Shown: piece by piece, positions 51,448 to 60,647 of the stretch
How positions within the stretch are numbered: position 1 is the stretch's first letter
Layout of the letters: each line of letters opens with the position of its first letter
Source: CALIBK01 sp037444165
Lineage (GTDB): Bacteria; Desulfobacterota; BSN033; UBA1163
Direction of reading: 5' to 3'
DNA length: 64,000 nt
NCBI GenBank assembly: GCA_037444165.1
Contig: JBBIMX010000002.1
Span: 1 to 64,000 of the forward strand
Notes under the pieces: generated by a model
Databases searched by the model: none
Seen by the model: only the letters and a program-made list of their open reading frames with translations
What the model was told of the DNA's origin: nothing
Position numbers and translations under genes: made by a program

Positions 51448-52089
51448 TTAAATTCCCAACTCTTCCCCAACCAAGATAATCAAGATACGGGTTCGGATGG
51501 GTTTTTTGGCAAGGGTCACATAGATATTGCAGATTCGATCCGGGGCATTGCAATCCGAACAGAGACCTGTTTCCGTACAGGGAGTCTTCCGACCAAGCCG
51601 TTTGGCATTCTGAGGAGCCGTCCACTCCCTTACCTTCCTCTCGGCTTCGTCAAGATCTTTAACAATCTTATTCACCCCGGCCACAACGATGACCTGTTTC
51701 GGTCCAATAAACATGGCCCCGACACGATTCCCTGTAGCATCGATGTTAAAAAGCTTTCCATCCTCTGTAATAGCATTGGTGCTCGTAAGAAAGATGTCCG
51801 AAGAGAAAGTTTTACGAATCAATTCCATTCGTTCCTCTTCATTCTTGGCTTGCTGGATCGGCCAGATCAGTTGTATCTTCCGTCCCTTCAAGCCTTCTAA
51901 AATTCCAATTTGACCAAGGGTCACCGAGCCTCCGATCCCTACCGTGGCTCCCTCAGGGATTCGGGCCATGATCTCCTCAACAGCCTGTTTTGCATCGGAA
52001 ACATAAATGGCTTCGAATCGATTCTTTTTTAATGACTCCAGCGTCCTTTCAACCTGCTTTTCTCGATAAAATTTCTCCCAGGGCTCCAT
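51448..52089 (-). CDS. LUD-domain protein (LutC/YkgG-like)
   Basis: The 213-residue protein shows the LUD/DUF162 pattern: VGIGGSVTLGQIGILEGL near residue 50, SDIFLTSTNAITEDGKLFNID near 97 and NRVGAMFIGPKQVIVVAGVNKIV near 120, with the Cys-bearing tail CTETGLCSDCNAPDRIC. This group resembles lactate utilisation accessory proteins, but LutA and LutB are absent nearby. The four C-terminal cysteines could bind a metal. The substrate is unknown. Confidence 0.88.
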   Translation of the reverse strand: MEPWEKFYREKQVERTLESLKKNRFEAIYVSDAKQAVEEIMARIPEGATVGIGGSVTLGQIGILEGLKGRKIQLIWPIQQAKNEEERMELIRKTFSSDIFLTSTNAITEDGKLFNIDATGNRVGAMFIGPKQVIVVAGVNKIVKDLDEAERKVREWTAPQNAKRLGRKTPCTETGLCSDCNAPDRICNIYVTLAKKPIRTRILIILVGEELGI

Positions 52090-52222
52090 CGAATTATCCT
52101 CCTTTTTTTAACAAAGTATTTAATTATGAGAGAAGACCGGCTCTCTTGTCAAAACGTTCAATGTGGCATTTTCAAAAAAGAAGGGTTATGAAAAAATTTA
52201 CCCGATAAAGAAAGGAGAAGCC

Positions 52223-52717
52223 ATGGAGAGCTTAGATGTACTGGAAGGGATTGGAAGGGGGAGCCTTTCTCGAGTCATCGTGGGAAAGTTGGCGTTGGAC
52301 ATGGACCTTTTAGGCGCGATCGAAGCCCTTGTAAAGAAAGAGGGGATAAAAACCGGAGTGATTCTTTCAGGGATTGGGGCTTTGAAAAAGGCCATTTTTA
52401 GAAATCTCAAAATCCTCCCTCCAGGTTTAAAGGTAGAAGATCATCATCGCCTATACCTTGAACTTGAACAACCTATGGAGATTGTCTCTCTTACGGGTTG
52501 GATCGCGACCAAAGAGAATGGAGAACCAGAGATTCATGCCCATTTTTCCGCCTCTACGGTCATCCATGATCAAATTGTAACGTTAGGGGGCCATCTCACC
52601 TCAGGGACGATAACCTCTGTAAAAGTGGTCGTCACTATTGGGGTGATCGAAGAGGCCAATATTCGGGTGGAACTCGACCCCCGACTCAACCAGATGGACC
52701 TTAAGTGCCTCGGTTAA
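52223..52717 (+). CDS. PPC (DUF296) domain protein
   Basis: From the ATG at 52223 (AAAGGAGAAG upstream) it has 164 residues. It matches the PCC/DUF296 domain: GVILSGIGALKKAIFRNL near residue 46, EIVSLTGWIATKENGEPEIHAHFSA with the conserved H-x-H, and GGHLTSGTITSVKVVVTI. Plant relatives carry AT-hooks; bacterial single-domain forms are trimers of unclear role. No DNA-binding extension is present. Its stop overlaps the convergent DUF401 gene by 4 bp. Confidence 0.88.
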   Translation: MESLDVLEGIGRGSLSRVIVGKLALDMDLLGAIEALVKKEGIKTGVILSGIGALKKAIFRNLKILPPGLKVEDHHRLYLELEQPMEIVSLTGWIATKENGEPEIHAHFSASTVIHDQIVTLGGHLTSGTITSVKVVVTIGVIEEANIRVELDPRLNQMDLKCLG

Positions 52718-53919
52718 AAAAGGACGGCTTTGAATAGACCCACCAATAGGAGGAAGGTGGCTGGAATCCAGGTCAAACGATAAATTCCTTTCCAATCCGC
52801 CTTGAAGTATTCTTTCGTTAAAATAAGACAGAGATGAAAAGGTGAAAGAAGATGTCCAGAAAGGCCACTGATAAAGGCTAAGCTCATATAATTAAGGAAT
52901 TTGGGGTCCTCCCGAAATAGGGGGATAAGAATGGGAAAGGAAATCCCCACAATGGCAATAGGAGCCCCTGCCATCAACCCAACCAGCAGGGGAATCACCG
53001 TGACCATGAGTAAAGGAGGAACGCTTGAGGAGGCCAATGTTTCAGAAATGCCCTCAATGGCATGACTGGACTCCAGCACCTTTTTAAACCCCATGATAAC
53101 CGAAATGGTCAGAAAGAGCTCGAGATCCAGGCTTTTGATAAACTCACTTTTTAATATCCTTCCTTCAATTCGAAAAAGGCCGATCATCACAAGGATGGAG
53201 AGAGACAAAGCGAGGACCAATTCGATCTTAAAAAGGATGACCAAGAAAATGGCCAAGAAGAAAGGAAACAGATTCTCGGCCAGTCTCCAAAGAGAAGAGA
53301 CCTGAATCACTGACCCCGAGTCCGTCTTTAACTTTTGAACCCCTTGAAACCCTACTAAAAATCCACCGAGGATAGCGGTTAGAGTAAAAGGGAGGTGGAG
53401 CCATCCAAATCGTCTCACTGGAACACCAACCAGTGAGGCAAATAAAATCAGTCCTGGGAAGGTAGGGAGGGTAAACTCCCAGACATGCCGAAACCAATAA
53501 TTAATAAAAGTCCTCCGCTCAGGAGAAAGTTTAAGTCTATCTGATCCTTCAACAACCATGGGTGCAGAAACCAAGGCTCCCCCCAAGATAGGCATGAGAC
53601 CTATAATCGCAGGAAGAACGGCAATGACGAGCCGAATATCTTTAAAGAAATGAGCCAAACCTTCAAGGATCTCTCTCATCCGACCCGTCTCTTTTAAGAG
53701 GTGGCTAAAAAAGAGGATCGCTAAAAGGGCGGTGATTAAAAGAACCGTTTTAGAGTCGACCATCGCCATGAGTAGGTTTATCCCGATTTCAATAAAAGAG
53801 AGATGAAAGAGAAGCCCTAAGATGACCGTGGCCCCAAGGAGGCTGATCCAGAGTTTCACTTTTCGATAAAGAAGAAGGAGGATGATTAAAAAGACAATCC
53901 CGATCTTGATTAAAGCCAT
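52714..53919 (-). CDS. DUF401 family membrane protein (putative permease)
   Basis: The 401-residue integral membrane protein has about 10-12 hydrophobic helices and conserved segments of the DUF401 family such as LPAIIGLMPILGGALVSAPMV near residue 104, NYWFRHVWEFTLPTFPG near 140 and GLSGHLLSPFHLCL near 352. Two similar helix-loop halves with GALVSAP- and GAPIAI-type motifs suggest an ion-transporter (DctM/Gnt-like) fold. The substrate is unknown. It lies 22 bp downstream of the beta-CASP gene on the same strand. Confidence 0.88.
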   Translation of the reverse strand: MALIKIGIVFLIILLLLYRKVKLWISLLGATVILGLLFHLSFIEIGINLLMAMVDSKTVLLITALLAILFFSHLLKETGRMREILEGLAHFFKDIRLVIAVLPAIIGLMPILGGALVSAPMVVEGSDRLKLSPERRTFINYWFRHVWEFTLPTFPGLILFASLVGVPVRRFGWLHLPFTLTAILGGFLVGFQGVQKLKTDSGSVIQVSSLWRLAENLFPFFLAIFLVILFKIELVLALSLSILVMIGLFRIEGRILKSEFIKSLDLELFLTISVIMGFKKVLESSHAIEGISETLASSSVPPLLMVTVIPLLVGLMAGAPIAIVGISFPILIPLFREDPKFLNYMSLAFISGLSGHLLSPFHLCLILTKEYFKADWKGIYRLTWIPATFLLLVGLFKAVLF

Positions 53920-53941
53920 TTCAGGAAAGCACCTCGATCTT

Positions 53942-55582
53942 TTATAATTTTTCTTCTAACTCTTCAATCTTTCTTTTCAACTCTTCTAACTCTCTGATCC
54001 AGTAAGGATCGTGAATCTTTCTTTCCCATTCTTTCTCTCTTTTCAGTTTTTTTCTCAATTTTCTATAATGGCGGTCGAGATGGTTCAAAAGGATTCGGAT
54101 TCCTGACTCGGAAGGTTCTCTCTCCTCAGGTCGTTTTTCCTCCTCTACCTCTTCCTCAAAACCAAACAAAACCTTTTTCTCTTTCCATTGCGGGACGGTC
54201 ACTTTTAAATGAAACCGTTCCCGTATGAGCTGGGCCAGGGTTAAAGAAATCTCCTCCTCCCCATGAACGACAAAGACCTCTGAAGGAAGAGATTCAAAAT
54301 GGGCAAGCCAATCCAGAAGCCCCTTCTGATCGGCGTGGGCAGAGAATCCTCCTAAGGTATGGATGTGGGCCCGAATGGCAATCTCCTCACCAAAAAGTCT
54401 CACCGTCTTTGCTCCATCGATGATTCTTCGACCAATCGTTCCCTCTCCCTGATAACCAATAAACACAATATGGGAATTCTCTCTCCAGAGATGGTGTTTG
54501 AGATGGTGTTTAATCCTTCCAGCATCGCACATCCCGCTGGCTGAGATGATGATTCCAGCACGGCTGTCCTCATTGATGGCCTTCGACTCTTCGGTGCTTT
54601 GGGTATAAATGATTCCTGGAGGCTCCAGGGGATTCTCCCCTTCGGAAAGAAGCAGTTTTGCCTCTTCATCAAAATATTCAGAATTTCTCTTAAAGATTTC
54701 AGTGGCAGAAATGGCCAAGGGGCTGTCAATATAAATTGGCAGCAAAGGAATCAAGCCTTTTCTTAAAAATTCGCTCAGCGTGTAGATGACCTCTTGTGTC
54801 CGCTCTACCGCAAAGGCTGGGATAATGACCTTAGCCTGATGGGCGATCGCCTCCCGGACGATATGGAGTAATTCTTGCACCGTCTCTTCCCTGGACTTAT
54901 GAAGGCGGTTCCCGTAGGTGGATTCGATAAACAGAATATCTCCTTCCCTGACCCAAGAAGGGTCTTTCAGAAAGGGTTGACCTAAATTTCCTAAATCCCC
55001 GGAAAACACCAATTTTTTCTTTTCCCCTCCTTCTTTCATCCATAATTCAATAATGGCCGAGCCAAGAATATGGCCTGCATCTTGAAAACAAACTTCCATT
55101 CCCTCCCCGAGCGAAACCACCTCCCCATAGGAGACAGGAGAGAAGGATTGAAGGCTCCTCTCCACATCCTGAAGGGAATAAAGAGGGGAAATCTCTTCTC
55201 GTCCTGCCCTTTTCCCTTTCCTATTCTCCCATTCTGCCTCCATCTCCTGAATATGGGCACTATCCCGTAAAAGGATTTCACAAAGATCAACCGTAGCCTT
55301 GGTACAGATGATCTTTCCTCGGAAACCCTCTCTTACCATTTTTGGAATGAGACCACTGTGATCAATATGGGCATGGGTGAGCAAGATGATAGAAACGTCT
55401 TTAGGATGATAGGATCGAATATCCCGATTCCTCTCCTCGAGAACCTTTCCTCCTTGAAACATCCCACAATCCACCAATATCTTCTGAGATCCTCTTTTGA
55501 TCAGAATCGCAGAACCTGTCACAGTTCGAACACCACCTAAAAATTCGACTCTCATCCTTAACCTCACCAAATCGTTATTCAA
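53942..55582 (-). CDS. Beta-CASP metallo-beta-lactamase-fold RNA hydrolase
   Basis: The 546-residue protein has the metal motif LTHAHIDHSGLIPKM near residue 70, GDLGNLGQPFLKDP near 195, IESTYGNRLH and the beta-CASP blocks (IPAFAVERTQEVIYTL, SASGMCDAGRIKHHL, HTLGGFSAHADQKGLLDWL). The family includes CPSF73-like ribonucleases. The C-terminal 80 residues form a highly charged helical, probably coiled-coil tail rich in Glu, Lys and Arg. It acts in the cytoplasm, probably on RNA. It is divergent from the LOG-family gene with repeat A copy 3 between them. Confidence 0.93.
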   Translation of the reverse strand: MNNDLVRLRMRVEFLGGVRTVTGSAILIKRGSQKILVDCGMFQGGKVLEERNRDIRSYHPKDVSIILLTHAHIDHSGLIPKMVREGFRGKIICTKATVDLCEILLRDSAHIQEMEAEWENRKGKRAGREEISPLYSLQDVERSLQSFSPVSYGEVVSLGEGMEVCFQDAGHILGSAIIELWMKEGGEKKKLVFSGDLGNLGQPFLKDPSWVREGDILFIESTYGNRLHKSREETVQELLHIVREAIAHQAKVIIPAFAVERTQEVIYTLSEFLRKGLIPLLPIYIDSPLAISATEIFKRNSEYFDEEAKLLLSEGENPLEPPGIIYTQSTEESKAINEDSRAGIIISASGMCDAGRIKHHLKHHLWRENSHIVFIGYQGEGTIGRRIIDGAKTVRLFGEEIAIRAHIHTLGGFSAHADQKGLLDWLAHFESLPSEVFVVHGEEEISLTLAQLIRERFHLKVTVPQWKEKKVLFGFEEEVEEEKRPEEREPSESGIRILLNHLDRHYRKLRKKLKREKEWERKIHDPYWIRELEELKRKIEELEEKL

Positions 55583-55588
55583 AACGAC

Positions 55589-55723
55589 TTATCGAAACCT
55601 CTGAAAAAGTATTTAAAACGAGTTTTATAGACTGGGGAGGTGGGGTGGAGAGGCATTCGAAGGGTTTGGAACCCTACCTCCCCAGTCTTTCTATGACTTT
55701 TTCAGAGCTCTCTTATCGAAACA
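55589..55723. repeat. Palindromic element family A, copy 3, with flanking direct repeats
   Basis: The element (55600-55712) has 12-bp outer arms CTCTGAAAAAGT/ACTTTTTCAGAG, inner arms GACTGGGGAGGT/ACCTCCCCAGTC and the central AGGGTT hairpin. The 11-bp sequence CTTATCGAAAC occurs at both edges (55589-55599 and 55713-55723), which looks like a target-site duplication. It lies between two divergent genes, so it is not a terminator here. No transposase is encoded. Confidence 0.85.
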
Positions 55724-55801
55724 TTGACTTTGAACTCCATTTTAACTAATATAAAAATCTCAATTTATCAATCATCCTTATCTAAACACGGGGAGGAAGA
55801 G

Positions 55802-56455
55802 ATGGTCAGTAAACAGTATCTCATTGATGAGTTGACGGTAAAAGATACCTGGAGGATGTTTCATATTATGGCCGAATTTGTAGAGGGATTCGAAGCCCTT
55901 GCTGAATATCATCCCGCGGTGAGCATCTTTGGCTCTTCTCGAGCGAAAGAGGAAGATGAGATCTATCAAAAGGCAGAGCGGATAGGCCAGCTTCTCGCAG
56001 AGAATGGATTTGGAGTCATTACAGGGGGTGGGCCAGGGGTCATGGAAGCAGCAAATAAAGGTGCCGCGATGGTCGGAGGGAGATCGATTGGGCTGAATAT
56101 CGAACTCCCCTTAGAACAAACCCCTAACCCTTATACCAATATCAAACTAACTTTCCATTATTTTTTTGTACGAAAGGTGATGTTCATCAAGTATGCGGTT
56201 GCCTACATTATTCTTCCGGGAGGCTTCGGAACGTTCGATGAACTTTTTGAGGCGATCACCTTAATTCAAACCCACAAGATCAAGCCTTTCCCGGTCATTC
56301 TTGTGGGTTCAGAGTACTGGAAGGGTCTTCTCGATTGGATAAAAGGAGTCGTTTTAAAAGAAGGGAAAATTTCTCCCCAGGATCTTGAGATTTTTCAATT
56401 GATCGATGAACCGGAAGAGATTGTGAAAACGATCAAAAGGACCGTGATCGTTTAA
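55802..56455 (+). CDS. LOG-family Rossmann protein (TIGR00730-like)
   Basis: From the ATG at 55802 (GGGGAGG upstream) it has 217 residues. Typical segments are VSIFGSSRAKEEDEIY near residue 40, ITGGGPGVMEAANKGA near 75, GLNIELPLEQTPNPY and the signature LPGGFGTFDELFEAITLIQ near 141. Relatives are cytokinin-activating phosphoribohydrolases or nucleotide 5'-monophosphate nucleosidases. A nucleotide-salvage role is the most likely. Confidence 0.9.
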   Translation: MVSKQYLIDELTVKDTWRMFHIMAEFVEGFEALAEYHPAVSIFGSSRAKEEDEIYQKAERIGQLLAENGFGVITGGGPGVMEAANKGAAMVGGRSIGLNIELPLEQTPNPYTNIKLTFHYFFVRKVMFIKYAVAYIILPGGFGTFDELFEAITLIQTHKIKPFPVILVGSEYWKGLLDWIKGVVLKEGKISPQDLEIFQLIDEPEEIVKTIKRTVIV

Positions 56456-56477
56456 ATCCTTAGAAATCTTTCCACCT

Positions 56478-57473
56478 TCAATGGTTGAGATGATGGACGT
56501 CATCGACGACGTAATAGGTCAGGAGGGTGGTTAACTCGATCAATTTCTGTTCTTCTTCTTCAGGAAGATAGCCTAAAGACTCGCTGCGACAGATGGCTTC
56601 CCAGCGTCGAAGAGTCTTTCGTATCGAATGTTGATTGGACCCGGAGATCCAGAGACTTACCCTTTGACTTAATATTCTTGCGTATCTTCGAATCAGCCTC
56701 CAGGCAGGCAGAAGCCTTCGACGGTGGTCTCTGGATGGAGTAAAAAGCTCGTTCATATCCTTCAAATATTCCTGGAGTTCCTGATCCAACATCTCACCAT
56801 CGAGCCCATACCATTCCGAAACGGTATCCTCAATGGTCGTGTACTCCCCTTCTCTCTTCTTTTTTAGATTGATCGGTTCTTCACCCGCGATCTCTCTCAT
56901 CACCTGATCCACATAGTAAAGTTTTTCTAAGGCATTGGGCCAGGTTCGGTACCTCTCTCTCCAATTGGAGCGAGGAGCGAGCCAGATCGCAAACGTCTCA
57001 GCCCAATCCTCATCGGGATGCTTCTGGGCATAATGAGGGTCTCCTAAATAGTGAAGATGACGAACATAACTTTTCGACCATGGGTTGACTCGGGAGAGAT
57101 AACCGTCACGATATTTTTTATTAAAATTTCCAAAGGTAGCTTCCCAATCCTTTCTTCTCCAAAGTTGATAACCATAATTGATCGCATGCCCCACCTCATG
57201 GCGAAGCGTTTTAATGATCTCTTCATTTTTTAAAACTTCTCCCTCCAATTCCCTCAATTCATTTTTTGCATAATAAAAAGGGATACTGATGGATATCGTT
57301 TTATTGACACATCCCCATTCATTTCCAAAATAAAAGTCTGGCCAAAGGAGGAGGCGATGGTTTTTTAATTCTTTTTTCAACCGCCTGAGAAGGGGACCAA
57401 GGCTTTCCTCTACATCCAGTTCTAAATCACATATTCGAGTCGTTAAAAATTTTTGATATTGAATCTCATCCAT
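56478..57473 (-). CDS. Putative zinc metallopeptidase (zincin, HEVGH)
   Basis: The 331-residue protein has the zinc motif TLRHEVGHAINY near residue 91 and a distal acidic segment DEDWAETFAIWLAP near 154 that could provide the third ligand, similar to the 'putative zinc-binding metallopeptidase' families found in bacteria. No signal peptide or membrane helix is seen, so it is probably cytoplasmic. The C-terminal third is helical and basic. The 263-bp AT-rich gap upstream (57474-57736) contains no gene and probably holds promoters for both flanking genes. Confidence 0.82.
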   Translation of the reverse strand: MDEIQYQKFLTTRICDLELDVEESLGPLLRRLKKELKNHRLLLWPDFYFGNEWGCVNKTISISIPFYYAKNELRELEGEVLKNEEIIKTLRHEVGHAINYGYQLWRRKDWEATFGNFNKKYRDGYLSRVNPWSKSYVRHLHYLGDPHYAQKHPDEDWAETFAIWLAPRSNWRERYRTWPNALEKLYYVDQVMREIAGEEPINLKKKREGEYTTIEDTVSEWYGLDGEMLDQELQEYLKDMNELFTPSRDHRRRLLPAWRLIRRYARILSQRVSLWISGSNQHSIRKTLRRWEAICRSESLGYLPEEEEQKLIELTTLLTYYVVDDVHHLNH

Positions 57474-57748
57474 AGAAAAACCCTCGTAAGGAATCGGTCA
57501 AATAATATAATATGGATCTTTTTTCAGTTCAAAATAAAATTTTCACAATTAATTCATTAATTATATCCAATAGTTATAAATTTAAGATTTCTTTCTATTT
57601 TTACGTTTTTCAATGACTACAGAAAATATTAAATACTTTAAGTTTTCAAATAGTTGGATAACTCGTGGAGATTTGTTATTTGGTCTGTGAAAATAGAAAA
57701 TTTTAATGTAATATTAATAAGTAACATCTCCTAACCATGGAGGAAGAG

Positions 57749-59233
57749 ATGGATGTTTATGTTTCGGGCGTAGGATTGACGAAATTTGGAAAGTCCAAAG
57801 AATCCCTTGAAAGAATAATGGCGGAGGCCGCTGGGTTAGCCCTCAAGGAGGCACAACGGGAAAAAGTGGATGCTATTTTTATTGGCGTCATGAATGTGGA
57901 AGAATTTGTAGGAGAGTCCAATTTTGCCACTCTTCTTGCAGACACGATCGGTTTAACAGGGATCCCTTCAACTCGTGTAGAAACCGCCTCTTCCACAGGG
58001 GCAGGGGCTTTTGAAGCCGGTTTTTATGCCTTGGCCTCAGGCTACATGAAGAATGTATTGGTGCTTGCAGGAGAGAAGATGACCCACCTCCCCACTTCCA
58101 AAACGACACGAATTCTTTCAGGGGTCATCGACCGAACAGAACGAAGATACGGAGCCACCATGCCCGCCTTTGCGGCTATGATTGCCCAACGATACGCCCA
58201 TGAATACCAACTCTCTATCTCTAAACTCGAAGAGATTCTGGCCCAGGTCGCTATAAAGAATCACGCCAATGGGGCTCTCAATCCCTATGCCCAGTTCAGA
58301 AAACCTATTACGAAAGAGGACTATCTGAGCAGCCAGATTATCTCTTATCCATTGCGTTTATATGATTGCGCCCCCATTACAGATGGAGCCGCCGCTCTCC
58401 TTCTGACTTCGGAACCCACTTCGATTAAGGTCACGGGGATAGGCCATGCTACGGATACCCTTGCCGTAAGTCACCGGGCCTCCTTAACTTCTTTCAACTC
58501 TACTAAAGAAGCGGCTCTGAAGGCCTATCGAATGGCTCAACTCAACCCCTCAGAGATTCACTTTGCAGAAGTTCACGATGCCTTTACTCCTTTCGAAATT
58601 ATCGGAACAGAGGATTTAGGTTTTTTCCCCCCAGGAAAGGGATGGAAGGCCCTGGAAGAGAAAGTCACCCAGCTCCGGGGAAGACTTCCGATCAATCCTT
58701 CGGGAGGATTGAAATCAAGGGGCCATCCTGTTGGGGCCTCGGGGCTTGCCCAACTCGTCGAGATTGTTTTCCAACTCAGGGGAGAAGCTGGAGAGGGAAG
58801 ACAATTGGAGAAAGCAGAGATTGGATTAGCCCAAAGCATTGGAGGATTGGGAAACAATAACTTTGTCATCATTCTTGAGAGGAGTGATCGAAAGAAGGTC
58901 TATGGAAAGGGCTGGAGGCCAGAGTATCAACCTGAGATCCAAACCGTTTCAAAACCCAATCTCCCTCGACCCTCCGAAGGGATGGGGATTCTCGAGACCT
59001 TTACCATTCTTCATCATCCTCCCGAAGGATTTCGCTCCCCCCTCGCCCTTGGATTTATCAACCTCAAAGGAGGGGGAAGGATCATGGCCTGCAATCCGGA
59101 ATATAAAAATCCCCACTCCTTAAAAATAGGAAGAAAAGTTCTTTTTGAGTCCCGTGAAGGCCTCTATGTCTTCTATCGATTAACCCTCTGGAATCGCCTG
59201 AAGTTATGGTTAAAAATGGGAAAAAAGAGCTAA
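57749..59233 (+). CDS. Thiolase-family protein lacking the nucleophilic Cys, fused to an OB-fold (DUF35-like) domain
   Basis: Residues 1-380 form an SCP2-type thiolase: VSGVGLTKFG start, VHDAFTPFEIIGTEDLG near 275 (catalytic His) and NPSGGLKSRGHPVGASGLAQ near 315. The loop that normally carries the acyl-accepting Cys (E-x-A-C-x-S-G) reads RVETASSTGAGAFEAG, with Ser in place of Cys. Residues about 390-494 look like a DUF35/OB domain (FINLKGGGRIMACNPEY) without the zinc ribbon. The ATG at 57749 is preferred for its GGAGGA site; an ATG at 57737 is in frame. It may be a scaffold or a decarboxylative or hydrolytic enzyme rather than a classical thiolase. Confidence 0.87.
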   Translation: MDVYVSGVGLTKFGKSKESLERIMAEAAGLALKEAQREKVDAIFIGVMNVEEFVGESNFATLLADTIGLTGIPSTRVETASSTGAGAFEAGFYALASGYMKNVLVLAGEKMTHLPTSKTTRILSGVIDRTERRYGATMPAFAAMIAQRYAHEYQLSISKLEEILAQVAIKNHANGALNPYAQFRKPITKEDYLSSQIISYPLRLYDCAPITDGAAALLLTSEPTSIKVTGIGHATDTLAVSHRASLTSFNSTKEAALKAYRMAQLNPSEIHFAEVHDAFTPFEIIGTEDLGFFPPGKGWKALEEKVTQLRGRLPINPSGGLKSRGHPVGASGLAQLVEIVFQLRGEAGEGRQLEKAEIGLAQSIGGLGNNNFVIILERSDRKKVYGKGWRPEYQPEIQTVSKPNLPRPSEGMGILETFTILHHPPEGFRSPLALGFINLKGGGRIMACNPEYKNPHSLKIGRKVLFESREGLYVFYRLTLWNRLKLWLKMGKKS

Positions 59234-59457
59234 GGAGAAATAATCCGTGCGATCTGCCCGGCATAGATCACAATATATCGCATGGCAACCCCCCCGATCA
59301 GGATCGAAGTAATGATCACGCCAGAAATCCATGAATTGTGCTCTCGCAATTCTTTGTGGGCGATATAATGAGGAATCAATTCATAGACTTCAAGGGAAAG
59401 GGGAAGAACGATTCCTACTGCAACGACAAAGAACCAGAAGAGGAAGGAGGAGTCCCC
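59230..59457 (-). pseudogene. NrfD/PsrC-like membrane subunit, C-terminal remnant
   Basis: Only about 75 residues remain: two membrane helices (FLFWFFVVAVGIVLPLSLE and a second ending MRYIVIYAGQIARI), which match the end of NrfD-type quinone-binding subunits. No start codon or ribosome site precedes the fragment. It is the last of four fragments of a molybdoenzyme operon on this strand, and its stop overlaps the thiolase gene end by 3 bp. Confidence 0.75.
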
Positions 59458-59471
59458 CTAAGAAGATTCTC

Positions 59472-59777
59472 TCAAACAGCTTCTGAATGAATCCCCTTCG
59501 TTCCATGGTTTTGGTCTTCCAACTTCCCTATTTCATAATGGATGAAACGATCGAGCATCTCAATCAAACCGAGATAAAAAGGATGGGCATGGCTCTTGAT
59601 ACATGCCTCTTTCAAAGAAGGGATCCAATCCAAATGATCCTTTAAAAATTGATCGATCTCATCCTCTGCCTCTCCCTGAGAGTAAAGGAAGGATAGAAAT
59701 TCCAATTCGATGGCCAGATGGTCTGGAAGGTCCTGAAAAGGGGCTCTCACTTCCAACCCATATGCTTGGAAACTCTC
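59472..59777 (-). pseudogene. TorD/DmsD-type chaperone, C-terminal remnant
   Basis: The frame ESFQAYGLEV continues with PDHLAIELEFLSFLY, the signature of TorD-family chaperones that fold molybdoenzymes, and HPFYLGLIEMLDRFIHYE. The N-terminal half is gone, replaced by the front of the Fe-S subunit gene in another frame. About 100 residues remain. Confidence 0.75.
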
Positions 59778-59787
59778 TTTTCCTTCT

Positions 59788-60033
59788 TATCCCATCCTTT
59801 CGTTTATGAGAGGCCCCTGTGGGGCAAACCTTTACACACGGAGGATTGTCACAATGCTGGCACTGAACAGGTAAAAATTCCCGGGTATAGTTTGGAAATA
59901 CTCCGTACTCTCGTTCTTCGAGATGATTATAAGCCTCCTTCTCTTCCAAGCCATTCTGGTTATGGCAGGCGACCCGACAGGCATGGCTGCCCACACATTT
60001 CGTCTCGTCAATCACCATTCCATAACGTGGCAT
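59788..60033 (-). pseudogene. DmsB/PsrB-type 4Fe-4S subunit, N-terminal remnant
   Basis: The ATG at 60033 has a purine-rich site upstream and begins MPRYGMVIDETKC. The first cluster motif reads CVGSHACRVAC, with Ser where the second Cys should be. The second motif CQHCDNPPCVKVCP is intact. After about 82 residues (CPTGASHKRKDGI) the homology stops at the deletion junction with the TorD fragment. A normal subunit has about 190-250 residues and four clusters. Confidence 0.8.
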
Positions 60034-60038
60034 TTTTC

Positions 60039-60636
60039 TCACCCCTTCTTCTCTTCTTTCGTGACCTGGACAATGATTTCGGAGGCCATCACGTGTCCAA
60101 CCGTTGGATCAAAATAGATGGGGAGAAAATCATTATAGGAAAGGCCCACATCATAAGCTCTTTTTATTCATCCACAGGCGAATTAAATCATATCGATAAC
60201 TCAAAGCCATCAGGACCGGTTGGTTGGCAGTCATGGAATGGGTATGGATGGCCTGCTTTCCATGGAGTAGCCGAAAGGATCGAGGGTCTTTTGGATCAGG
60301 GGAAACCAAGGGTTCTTCCCATCTGGGAATGGGAGGAATATCGAGACGATCTAAAGTCTCGCAAAAAATTTCCACCTTTTGATTTAGCCTCTACAATTTG
60401 TTTCACCTGACCAAGATCAATTCCTCCTGCAGGATTCCGCCCAATAATTACAGTATAACACGTCGATCCATGGGTAAAATAGTGGGGACTCCCCAAGGCA
60501 TGCATCAAACTCAGGGCATAGAGATGATTGGGTTGAGGATAATTCACCCAGAAGATGCTCTGTGGACCATGTTGGAGTAGCAGGAGGTTAATCTTTTGGG
60601 CAATCTCTTGATAGGCCTGTTCCCATCAGGCGGTTT
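60039..60636 (-). pseudogene. Molybdopterin oxidoreductase catalytic subunit, deleted and frameshifted
   Basis: A segment from the catalytic domain (WEQAYQEIAQKI, NHLYALSLMHALGSPHYF, DLGQVKQIVEA) is followed by a frame change and then by C-terminal pieces (RWEEPLVSPDP, FRLLHGKQAIHTHSMTANQ, YDLIRLWMN). After another frame change comes the tail (YNDFLPIYFDPTVG, MASEIIVQVTKEEKKG). About 600 bp remain of a gene that should be over 2 kb. The N-terminal 4Fe-4S domain and most of the pterin-binding region are missing. It is of the PsrA/PhsA/DMSO-reductase class. Confidence 0.8.
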
Positions 60637-60647
60637 TTCTCCTTTTT

